Origin: Megalopta genalis
Lineage: Eukaryota; Arthropoda; Insecta; Hymenoptera; Halictidae
Length of the DNA: 64,000 nt
Direction: 5' to 3'
NCBI RefSeq assembly: GCF_051020955.1
Contig: NC_135016.1
Span: 10,310,001-10,374,000 of the forward strand
The translations under genes and the position numbers were made by a program. Shown here in pieces: positions 12,701 to 23,900 of the stretch. The notes beneath the pieces were generated by a model. The model did not search any database. It was given only the letters and a program-made list of their open reading frames with translations, and was not told where the DNA came from. Each line of letters begins with the position of its first letter. Positions within the stretch are counted from its first letter, which is position 1.

Positions 12701-14315
12701 TTAGCTGGTTAACTATTATTGGCAAGGGAACAGAATCTTCTTCTGAATTAAAGGAACGGATTGACATTCATACTTAACAGGTTATTAGTAGAAATCTCAA
12801 TTACGAGTCAGACTCGTCGAAGAGTACTGTAAATGTTTAATAAACCTGGGGAACTTCGGGGAATATTTTCACTTTGATGAATTTTGAAAAACGGCTTTTA
12901 ATTTACTGCAAAGGGATCTCGAACCTTGAGTAATTGGCGTTTTTACGAGTGAAAGGGATTTTTGCATGGTAATTTTGTCGTAGTAGAACGTAATGGGCTA
13001 TCGTGCAAATCTTTCGCGATGAAAAGTGACTCTGTTCGAGGAACTGCTGAGAAGGTGAAATAAATTGTCCTCGACGCGTCGCGGTTTACTGAATATTCAG
13101 TAAAAATTCTAGTCGTTGAGAGTCCTCGGGGGAAAATTTACGGAGCTCGAGGAGGGAGGGGGGGTCGGCAACGGGATCGCGGTGCATGGCAAGCCAACGG
13201 GGAATTTACTTAATCAACTGCTTAACCAGCTGCGCGATCCGTCTTCTGTCGGCAGGACAGAGATCCTGTATGTGCGGGAACGTGGCCGGGTGCTCGTCAT
13301 CTTCGCCCCTGCACTTCGAGCAGAATTCCTCTTCGGCCTTCACCGTCTCGCTCTCTGTCGAGATCGTTTGTCTGCTCGAAGATTAAACAGTCACCAAAAT
13401 TTTCTGTTATTAACAGACAAAGTAGGCCGACGCGGCTCGGCATCCCCGGAATTCGTTTCTCGGAGACCCTCCGATCCAGCTGCGCGCGAAATCTGACTCG
13501 GCAGCTTCCGAATAACAATGAAAATTAATTATCCTGCACGACGGAGTTGCGAGTTCGTCTCGAATTATCGTTCCGCCGGCGACAATGCATTGGCCTGCTA
13601 CTCCATTGAAACTCGTAGTTGATTAATTTAATACTGATTACGAAACGACGGATTATAACGCGCGCGAAGACGACACAACCAGCGAATAGAAGTCCAACCT
13701 CTCAGTGCCGAACAGCGATATATCGTAGTCGGTTACATCTTCTTCGTGTTTTAAATAGATAACAATTTTATTTCTTATTTCTCTTCTCCCTTTCTGAATC
13801 TTCTAATAATTCTGAAAGATTATCATAATTGTTTCCCCGAAACTTCAGCGAACTACATAGAACACGTTTGGAACATCTCGCTCAGATACCACGCGAGTTT
13901 CTTGATCGGCGCTAAGAGGGTATCGACACTCTAATTCCCTTCTCATGTCGTTCAATTGCAATAAAAGCAAACTTTCGTATCGACGGTTTGCTGATCCAGC
14001 TCGAAGTTTAACCTAACTATCGGCCAGCGAAGCAGTGAAATTAGTCGAATAACACGGACCTTCTTCATCGTTCCGATGCATCTGTTCGTTCTCCCGATAG
14101 ATTCGCAGGGTATGCTGATGGAGTCTCGCGAGTCTGCTCAAAGGAATTTCTATTCAGGAGCTGTTTCTTCTCGGGTGGGCACGGGGGACGGCGGAGACAA
14201 CGGGGGGAGGAGGAGGAAGGGAGAAAATGGCACGGAGTGAAAGTGACATCTACCTTTTGCTCCATTTAATATAGGAATTCATAAGCTCGCCGTCGTCGTA
14301 GTCGTTCGTATACAT
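9748..14315 (-). CDS. Unrecognised coiled-coil protein, six coding exons
   Basis: I do not recognise the family. Six exons join in frame to 320 residues: 14315-14254, 14133-14060, 13354-13210, 11572-11443, 10481-10174 and 9991-9748. The start is an ATG with MYTNDYDDGELMNSYIKW. Clear splice sites are AAAG|GTAGAT, CAA|GTAATT, AC|GTAAGA and acceptors GCAG, ATCAG and AATCAG. Residues 47-80 hold C57xxC60, H67, H72 and C78, which could bind a metal. Residues 85-225 are heptad-like and rich in E, K, Q and L (RSQYQKLLSQRESEVKQL; LLTGQIAAQEKQFLGL), so a long coiled coil is likely. The tail has two CQT motifs (ACQTEQ, SCQTQN) and ends SSALFI. The exon 2/3 junction is uncertain: 13354 and 13371 are alternative acceptors that need different donors. 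A cytoskeletal or centrosomal role would fit but is speculation. Confidence 0.75.
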
Positions 14316-15019
14316 TGTTAGCAGACATATCCGCACGAGGTCCCCAGACGGTCGTAGAACCGGAAAGCGGTTTTCGCGGCAGAAGGTCAGAAGTCGAGGA
14401 GCGGAGCTCGAGAGCTCGATTCTCGTTACGAGCGCGCAGCGGTTCGAAGATTCCCTGCGGTAACGATTCTTTTCTGTCCGGGGAACACTCGATTTTCCGT
14501 TGATCCCTGAAGTTGCAGTTATGCCGCGTTTTCAAAGGGACGCTGGATCCATCTTGACAATCGTTGCTCCGCCGTAGGGCGTGACGAGATTTCTTCGTCG
14601 ATCGGACAGTATGATTTAATATTAGACTCACCGTGGACCGCCGTGGCGAACTTCGGGAAAAGTAGCTGGGGACTGTCGCACCATCTGCATCAGATAGAGG
14701 GTTCCAGGAAACAGTGACGAGAGACTTATGGCTTGTACTCGTGCCTTATGCGATTGAACTTTTTGCCTTTGTGCTCCAGCAGGCCCTTTGGGTTTGACAG
14801 ATTCCTAGTATTCGAGCGGAAGCTGCATTTCCATTATTAATAATGACCATGCTGAGGATTTTATACATTTGTGATCAAAATGAGTGGATGAAGAATAAAC
14901 CAGTAGAAGAATTAAAGAGTTATATATCGATATATTCTTCTCAGTTTATTGAAATTATTAAAGGAAGATCGAAATTTCTAGGTGATTTCTGCCCTGTGCC
15001 CACTTAAAGTAACAGAGCT

Positions 15020-15560
15020 GGTAGTGAAGGGTATTGACTGTTGTACTTTTTAACAGAAATAACGACTTTAATTTAGAAGACTAGATATAGTACATGGAGT
15101 GTTTTCGGTCTGTGTGGTGTCGTATGATTGTTGAAGACTATCCGCGCCTTGCAATGTACCGGCCTTTTTATTGAGGAAGCTTCTTTGTGAAGCTCCCCCT
15201 TCCCGGATAGAGACGTGCACTGATTGGTTTTTGCCGAAAGTTATGTTTGTCCAATCAGTGCCCTTTTAAATTTTAACAACTACCCGAGAGCGACTGGTCT
15301 CGGAGAGGACGTGATTGTTTTATGACACGGTCGAAGGGTTTCCGCCGCCTTCGACGACACAACGGAAATTCCTCCAGGTCAACTCACGGTAGCCTCGAGT
15401 ACCGTGTTACGCACTCGGCTCGAGATGACCCTTCGGAAATCCTAGGTTTACGACACGTTATGGTTGGTGGAATAGCCGAAAATTAGTTTTGGAGGCCGGA
15501 TGGTCGCCAGACGTAAAAAAGGTCTTTATCCTATTGTCGAATCCGTGTCGTAAACCTGGT
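15020..15560 (-). mobile_element. Diverged LTR-like remnant, related to the two solo LTRs
   Basis: Read on the plus strand it has, in the same order as the copy at 29128-29923, an AT-rich block, a TATA-like TTTTTATTG (15163-15173), the inverted pair CTGATTGG ... CCAATCAG (15220-15260) and TTTTATGACACGG (15319-15331). Sequence identity outside these landmarks is low. I could not locate exact ends or a target-site duplication, so boundaries are approximate and the call rests on shared layout. Confidence 0.4.
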
Positions 15561-17511
15561 CGACGAAAACTCGACGGAATTTGTTCTTCCGTGCCGGAGC
15601 AAATGTGCGGCGCAGATGTGCTGTGGAGTGTCCGATTACTTGTTTTATGGGTTGAAAAATGCGGATAGTTGTACTGGCATGAAACGTTCTACGAGAACGG
15701 AACATAATGATGACACTTTAATAAAGCCTGATGCCTTATCAGGGCATCCAGTTGTCACAGATTTTGTTATATCAGTAATTAATGTTCTAGAAAATCTTGA
15801 AAATGTAATAAATATATATTCTACACTCGCCAAATATCAGGAGAAATGAAAATATTTTTATGAAACACCGATTGAGAGAGAAATGTGTCACGGATAATAA
15901 AACTGCAAATAATTTGTTATAAACATTAAATATAATTAGCATAAACTATCTGCACCATGTGTACAATCATAATGTTAACAAATATAATTTTTTCAATTTT
16001 TTAAATTAATTTTTGTACGGACCGAAACGTATTAAAAATAGTAAAAATTTAAATCTATTTTATAAACAAACTGATGGATACATTTTAATGAAAGTTAGCT
16101 TGTTGAAAACCTTGAAGTCTCTTCTTTAAAATGCACTTTGGTGCATTTTGATACCATGCTCCGTTTCGGAGATATCGCAAGTTGAAGATAGGGGTAATTT
16201 TCTAATTTTCGGCTATCGCTGTCACCCTCGCATACTCGGACCTCTCTCTCTCTCTCACTCACTTACTCTAGTGCACTGACCTACCCCACGTGTGGAACAT
16301 TTGCGCGGGTCAGGGATTCATTCATAAATACTACTTTTACTATTAGTTTATGTTTTTCCAGAAATTCCGGCAGTTCAATGGGTCGCGAGGGACGCGCTGC
16401 ACCGTCTAGTTTCAATCTTAATATCTCCGGAACCAGTTGAGATATCGAGATGGGACAAAAGGCATTTTAAAGGGGAAGCTTTCCTTTACATTCTGCCTCC
16501 ACTAACATTCAAAAATGTTGTCCCGTTGCGGGTGAAATTTTCAGTCAAATTTAACGTTACGTTCCTCCACCATGCAAAGGATTCTTATACATTTTATAAA
16601 TTGTGTACCATTATTGTAGGATCTTGGAAAAAAGCAAGGGACCGCATACGGGAATTGACCGCGGGATCTCCGCTTGATAGCTGATCGATTTGGTTTTGTC
16701 ATGGTTAGATTGGGGGGATTAGGACTCCTACATTAGAACAGGATCTGATATTGATGAGCGAAAGGAAAATTAGGCAGATCTCTGAGAATTTTTGATTTAA
16801 TAGACCTTATTTATCGATTAAATTTGATTGTTTCAGCATTGAACTTTGTTGTTCTAATGGACTCTACTATTGCCCAAGTAGACTTGACGAGATCCACCGA
16901 CTCGTTTGAGATCCAGTAAACTCCCCGTTGGGACATACCCTTTTAGCAAAACTACTGAATAAAGTGATCGGACAGGCTACTATCTCCTAGGACCGAAGAA
17001 ATGATCGTCTAGGGACATTTAAGCTAGTTTCCGATCAGTTTCCGCGCCTATAAAAAGTGTAATGTCACAAGTCCTGCCTTTTTGTTACCACTTTTTCCTT
17101 CCACCGAGCTTCCGATCAGTTCCTTTGAATTTTTTTCATCGCTCGCCTCTAGCTATCCTTGTCCCGCGGGGTTCAACTGCGGCAGTAGGGAGTATTTAGT
17201 GCCAGATTCTTTTATGCGGTTACTTCCAGCGTCTGCTCGAGCCACAGGGCAATAAGGCGGAGGTAGATTCAGTGGGGACGCATCTTCGCCCACACTTTGC
17301 CGGCTAGCGCCGTGGCAAAAAGAGAGGAAGTCGCGCGGCGAGAAAGGTATCGGCGTCGGAATTGAATTACCAGCGACGGAACTTCTTTCGCCGGGTCATC
17401 GATCCTCCTCTCATCCGTAGCAACAGTCATAAGTGAATAAAGGGAGGAAGTTAGCAGGTGGAGGTGCGGGAAACACGCAGAGAAAGCCAGCAGGAGGGTT
17501 TCGTATCCGAG

Positions 17512-17517
17512 TTTTAT
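17512..17517 (-). terminator. Candidate polyadenylation signal of the GPCR gene
   Basis: AATAAA on the minus strand about 390 nt downstream of the GPCR stop codon at 17910. It is the first such hexamer I noticed beyond the stop. Its use is inferred. Confidence 0.35.
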
Positions 17518-17604
17518 TCAGAAAATCCGCATTCCTCCTACGTACACGACCTGGTATCCGATCTTGCCTTGGCAATTTACAAATTGCGTCCACTGTCAAA
17601 TAGA

Positions 17605-17642
17605 CACACACATACACACAAACAAACAGACACACACACACG
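17605..17642. repeat. (AC)n microsatellite, interrupted
   Basis: Runs of ACACAC interrupted by ATAC, AAACA and AGAC form a simple repeat in the probable 3'UTR of the GPCR gene. ORFs reading through it on either strand are artefacts. Confidence 0.8.
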
Positions 17643-17909
17643 TGCGTGCACCGTGGAGAAACGGCGGTCGTCTATGAGCACACCGAACTGTCCCGGACGT
17701 CGACGCGATTGTCCGACACCGCCATTCTTTCGTGATCGAGCTTATTATCAGATCAAAGTCTCGATCCTCGATGGAAAGCGGCTCCGCGTTCGACCACCTC
17801 GCGTCCATGTATTTGTCTTTTTAAGGAATTCACTGCGACGGCGAACTGACAAGTTCATCGCTGAATAATTCAGTTCGCGGGGTCCTGACGACCCGCACCG
17901 ACTAATTTA

Positions 17910-20900
17910 CTACTCCGTCGCTGAATCTCGATGACTTCGCAGACCCTCGTCCGTGCCGTTCGGGCACCCGGTGAACGTGATCGTTGTCTCTTGCTCCTTG
18001 ATCGGCAGGCTGGCCCTAACGTCGTTACCAAGGGTGGACATGTGCATCGTGCTGCGCTGTCCTCGCCGCGAGTCGCCCATGTATCTCCTCGAGCTCATCA
18101 TCGAGAAACTCGGACCTCGACCTCGGGAACTAAGGTCCGACGAGCGACGCTGTCGTCGACGAATCCGGCCCGGCACGCAGCAAAGCAAATACCTGTGCAG
18201 TCGAAATCCTTGGCATTTTAAACACCGTGCTCGTCTGTTGTAATCAGACTGCGGATTTTGATGCAAAATGAATATTGTCTGTATTAATTACGAGATACAG
18301 GAATTACAGATGCATTTATTTCTTTTCTTAATAATTTGAACGAGTTTTTAACGAGAATAATATGAGAATATTATTCTTATTATTAAGAGAATGTTATTAT
18401 TATTCTTATTTGAGAAAATTATCTGAACGTTTTTACTGTTTTCAGATCGATCTGCTCATTTTTCGTCACAAGCGCATAACATTCGCAGTCCGGTTGTAAT
18501 TAAGTCGCGAATCTCGTGCATTCATATTTTATTAAATGCGCCAGTCAATACGTGTGCCCTCCTTCGTTGTATGTATAGTCCTTCATGCTTAATAATCCGA
18601 ACGCATTCCAGTCGAGGAATCTCTAAAAGAATTTAATCGCGACGAAGCTACAATTGAACGATTAAACGCGGAAAGAAAGATACAGAGGTGCGAATTTGCA
18701 TGGAGAACGAAGGCTTTATTGTGTTCTTTTGCAAGTATTTCTGCAAACAGAGACGAAATAACGGATGAAGCGTGGTATAATGAAATTCTCACGGCAATAT
18801 TGACGCACTGACTCCCGTCACTAATGAAATAAATTTTTCCATCATTTTATCTTGATTGTCTTTGTAATCCATTCGCGGGAACTGAGATTTGCATAATAAT
18901 CCACACAGTCGATTTATTATTCCTTTCACGTCAAACTCTGGTTTAAATCTGAATCATGCTGATGGAAACCCGTTCAGGAGAATTCACGCAGTAAGCTAAA
19001 AAGTTTCCATTTTGTGGATAGCATTAAATCCGCATGCAGGCACGTACACGTGCTTCATCCTGTTTAAAGTTATTCTAAAATTAATATAAATGAGATGAGA
19101 AGATACCGACGCAGATAATTATGCTACGGCTACATATGCGAACCGAGAATTTTCTACGAAGCAGGAATTAAAGGAGAAATTTATTTCTCCTGTTCGAGGG
19201 AGCTCAGAAGTAGAACAAAAGTCTTGCTAAATTTCCATTAGATCGTTTTCTCTCTCAGAGATCGTAATCCTTGTTTATTCAAAAGTGGAATTATCCCGGC
19301 CGAATGTTGTCGGCAATTGGAATCAGCTTCCGGAAGCGCGGAGATTCCGCTCGGATGGTGCGTTTCAAATTTTTATCCAAAAACATTCGACCTGTAAGCG
19401 TCGGGGAAGTGCTCGCCGCGCGTTCAGCGGTCCGTCAATGGCAGCTTACCAACGATTATTCAATCGTCCGGTCGACTGCAGCTTTCGAGACCTCGAATCT
19501 CGTCCACGCGGCTGCAGCTCCGGGCCCCGGCCATCGAATATGTTGCAAATTAATTGCTGCACCATTGCATCACGTCGGGCGCAATAAAAGCGACGGATTG
19601 TTCGACGATGTTTTTTATCGGCGACCGCGAACATCGCGCGGAAAATGTGGGTCGCCATTCGTCCAGCTATTTGCCAGGTGTCAAATCGTTGCCAAAATTT
19701 TTTCCCCGCTGCGCGTGAACATTGATATACATATCGCGAAAGAATTACCCGGAATTTCGCGTTCCAAAAGATCCGCAGTATAAAGCATCGCTGTAATTCA
19801 GTGTGGACCGTGAATTCAATCGCTATCAATCAACCATTGTGCTCACGTTACGTGTATTGCCTTGTAACGAAAATTGACCCATCGAATGAAACACCGTGAA
19901 ACACATCTCGATATAATTACGACTTTAATTTAATGCACGAATAATATGCATGATTGCTACAGAACTGAAAGATCTAGAATGAAAAGTCAAAGCAAACCCC
20001 GTCATGTGCATCCACTAAGCCGATCGGTTCTAATAAAAACCGTCAAGATAAAGACATTATCGAGAGCTAGAAAGCTGCGTTCTTCTAAGAATGCAAAGAA
20101 GCAATATAGAAAATAATTTTCGTATATTTATCAGAGAAATTTAACCTCGGGTAGAATCTATTTTGAAGGCAACAAAACCTTTCTTGGCGAATCAATTTAC
20201 TTGCAAATTGTACGAATTTTTTACGAGGTCCGCATGCTCTTTTGAAAATATTTTCCAAAGTGCGAACGGGCTCCCGTTGGAACGCGTTTCAATCGACGCG
20301 ACGGGACATCGAGGACCGCGGCAGAACCGGGAAAGGGAGGAACGGTTCGTCGAATCACCTGTCAAAGTATTTCCTGAACGTTCCGCTGACGCAGTAGAGC
20401 GCGATCGGGTTGATGCAGCTGTTGATGAACGCTAGACAGAAGCCGAGGATCCGGAAGTAGTGCCAGAAAGCGTTATAGTCCCTCTCGGCGGTCGGGTGGA
20501 TGTAGAACCATAGCATGAACACGTGCTGCGGGAAGAAGCAAACGGCGAACACGATCACGAACGCCATCACCATCTTCGCTACCTTCTTCCGAGCCTTCAC
20601 TTGCTTCACCTGAAAACAAACCGGTTGCTGGACCGTCGGTTAACTATAACTTCCCCCCCAAAGAGCAACCGTTTGGCCATCCTACGGTCTTCGCGGAGTT
20701 GCGATTCATTCCGCACGACTGCCCGCCGAAACTTTCGCGCGAAACTTTCAGCTCCTTTCGACCCATCGTATTCGTTTCTAATAAATCATCAGCCCGCCCC
20801 CGCCTTTCGAGGCGTTCGCGAACTTCGATGGGGATCAATAAGCCCTGGGATAACTCGCGTTCCTTTCAGAAGTTGTTCCGGTCCGACGAGGAATCGACGC

Positions 20901-23900
20901 GCCATTGTCACTCACCTGACCTTGCATCTCCCCGGGAATGTTCCGCGTGCTCTTCATCAGATGACGGGCCATCAGAACGTAGAATACCGCGATTATGGTC
21001 AGAGGAATCGCGTAGTAAATGAAGAACCGGCAGATTAGGATCGTTTTCGGGTAGTTCGGGCCGAATTCCTCCGGGAAGGGGTAGCAGACCTTGAAGAAGC
21101 AATCGATTTTAATCTTTTGATCCGTGCAGTGGGTCGCTCGATTCACTTGGCGAAATTGCCAAGGGTCTCTCGAAGGTCAGAGATCGGGGGATTACATTTG
21201 TTTGATTCCTCGTTATTAAATTAGGATATGAGAGAGAAAAGCTAGATTTACAGTATAGTACAGTACACAGGGTGTTCCAAAAATGTCTCGAAATTTGGAA
21301 ATGGAGGGTTTCCTGAGGTCATTTGGAGTAACTTTTTCCTTTATGGAAATGCAATCCGCGGCTTTTTGTTTACCAGTTATTAACGAAAAATAGTGACCAA
21401 TAAGAGGCGAGCTCAACTGCCGCGAGGCTCAGCTCATTGGCTCGGCCGTCTCGCTACAGTTGATCTTGCTTCTCATTGGTCACTATTTGAATAACTGGTA
21501 AATAAAGCTGCGGATTGCATTTCCGCTAGGAAAAAGGTTACTTTAAATGAGCTCAGGAATCCCCCATTTTTGGATTGCGAGACATTTTTGGAATACCCTG
21601 TAGAATACAGTAGAATAGAATGGACTAAAAAAAAAACTAGATTATAGTAGTGTAAAATGGAGCAGAAAGTACAGTAGAATGAAGTGTAGTAGAATATAGT
21701 ATAGTAGAATAGAGTAGAATAAAGTAGAATAAAGTAGAATAAAATAGAATAAAGCAGAATAAAGTAGAATAAAGTAGAATAAAGTAGAATAAAGTAGAAT
21801 AAAGTAGAATAAAGTAGAATAAAGTAGAATAAAGCAGAATAAAGCAGAATAAAGCAGAATAAAGCAGAATAAAGCAGAATAAAGCAGAATAAAGCAGAAT
21901 AAAGCAGAATAAAGCAGAATAAAGCAGAATAAAGCAGAATAAAGCAGAATAAAGCAGAATAAAGCAGAATAATGTAGAATAAAGTAGAATAAAGTAGAAT
22001 AAAGTAGAATAAAGTAGAATAAAGCAGAATAAAGTAGAATAAAGCAGAATGAAGTAGAATAAAGCAAAATACATTACAATAGAGTGGAAACTGGTAGAAT
22101 GCTGCGCGCGAAGATTTTAAAATAAGAAAATATCATAACACTATAAACGATCCTCCATCTATTTGCCTCGAATCGATAAGAAAAAAAACGGTGATTGCTG
22201 CACAGTTCAAGAATTGATATTCGCTATAGTATGTTTCCACTGGAGAAAACAAGCAACGATTTCGGATGGCACGGTGGTTTTGTAGATATTGATACCGCAG
22301 CTTCTTGTGCCAGGAAAAACAAACGTAATCGTCCGTGGGCAATATTCGTATGCAGCGTGGCATCGTAAGAAAATCGGGCAATAAACCGAATTCCCTATGG
22401 ACGATGTTCGAACTTACGAAGAAGCTCACGTCCTTGTTCACCCTGAAGGTTTTGATGTAGGCGAACGAAGCGGGAATGGCGCAGATAATGGCCAACAGCC
22501 AAATCAACGCGGCGACGATTATGGCAAACCGCGTCGCTCGCCTCCCCGTACCTAGAACAGCAAAAAAGATAATACGTTGGTCACGGTTTTGCCCCCGGTA
22601 TCTCGTTCTTTATTGTTACGTTTCGCGGATCTTCTCCTAGAATCGTGTGGCACGCGAAACGGTTTTTGCGGGCAAGACGAATCTCTTGGTCCTCGTTCCA
22701 TGAATCCATGCTGCCGCGTTTAAGCGCTTCGCGAATGTAGCCCGCATTTAACCGAAACTTCCAGCTGAATTAACCGGCTCGTAATCATCGTTCGATATTT
22801 GTAAATTAACCTGCCGCAGATGCAATCTATTAGGTCGGTCCATAATTTCCCGGTGAATAATTACTTAACCGTTATGTGTCATGTGTCATTCGATAGCCTT
22901 GGTTTTCTCCTGTTGACCGATACTTTACTTATTTGTATAAAAGTGATTAATTTTTCGAGAAATATGGAGTGTCATGTTAACAAAAAATTCGTACTACAAC
23001 GATCAATTTTTTGATAAATATGGAGTGTTAAGTTTACAAGAATGAACATTTATGAACAAGTACGAACTTATGTATCGACCTATTATTTTGTAATATTTTA
23101 TTATATTATGCATATAACAGATATAATATTATATTAGTTTATTAATTCCCTTTTGTTCAGATATAATTGAGCAGAGCCACAGCAAAAGAATCGTTCAGCC
23201 GAAACGATTTATAACTAAGTACCGGAGAGCTGTTGAGAGAAACTTTGCACGAACTTGCAGGAGTAAGCATGAAGTTTTGTTTGCATTGCAAGAAAAATTG
23301 CAATTGTTAACATTTCGTGGAGGATTATTCGGTAAAGTCGGAGGGTAATTGAGATACTGCTGGTCTTTATATGCAAAAGTAAGATCGTCTACATCGACTG
23401 GAACGAGCTGAAGTTATATGGATACACGTTCCTGCATTTTTTTAGTTTCATACAGTCAAATTAATATAACAATATTATGCATAAATGCATAAAATTCTTA
23501 ATCTAGTGATTACGCCGAATAGATAATTATTAATGATAACGTAATCTATTTATTAATTACATTGTAATTCGAAATTAATGTAATTCAATTACTTAGTATT
23601 TTGTAATCGTACTTCTATTTAATTACGAATTACATTGTAATATAATTGAATGGCGATTACAATTACAAATTACAGTGTAATCGAATTACTTTGTAATTTA
23701 ATGGAATGGCGATCTCAATTACGAATTACAATGTAATCGAATTACTTTGTAATATAATTGAATGGCGATCTCAATTACGAATTACAATGTAAACGAATTA
23801 CTTTGTAATTTAATTGAATGGCGATCTCAATTACGAATTACAATATAATCGAATTACTTTATAATATAATTGAATGGCGATCTCAATTACGAATTACAAT

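Larger units (their letters stand above)
14320..17905. other. Intergenic between coiled-coil gene and GPCR gene
   Basis: No gene is supported. It contains a diverged LTR-like piece (about 15020-15560), a short ORF at 15616-15849 that looks somewhat protein-like but matches nothing I know, a perfect 9-bp hairpin at 16128-16149 (AAAATGCAC / GTGCATTTT), a (TC)n run at 16242-16258 and an (AC)n run near 17605-17642. The GPCR 3'UTR should lie between 17910 and about 17510, where the minus strand has an AATAAA (17517-17512). Confidence 0.5.

Noticed and set aside
14266..14631. 121-residue minus ORF upstream of the coiled-coil gene
   Set aside because: It is in a different frame from the spliced reading MYTNDYDDGELMNSYIKW, which connects in phase to the next exon. 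The longer ORF lacks splice continuity.
19271..19783. 170-residue plus ORF and 127-residue minus ORF in GPCR intron 5
   Set aside because: No domain, signal or splice support. It lies between two firmly identified exons of the minus-strand receptor gene.
20523..21038. 171-residue plus ORF over GPCR exons 4 and 5
   Set aside because: Antisense shadow of TM4-TM7 coding exons.
21637..22074. 145-residue minus ORF made of FILLYSTLFYFILLYS-like repeats
   Set aside because: It is the translation of the 10-bp minisatellite in a GPCR intron, open in several frames because the unit lacks stops.
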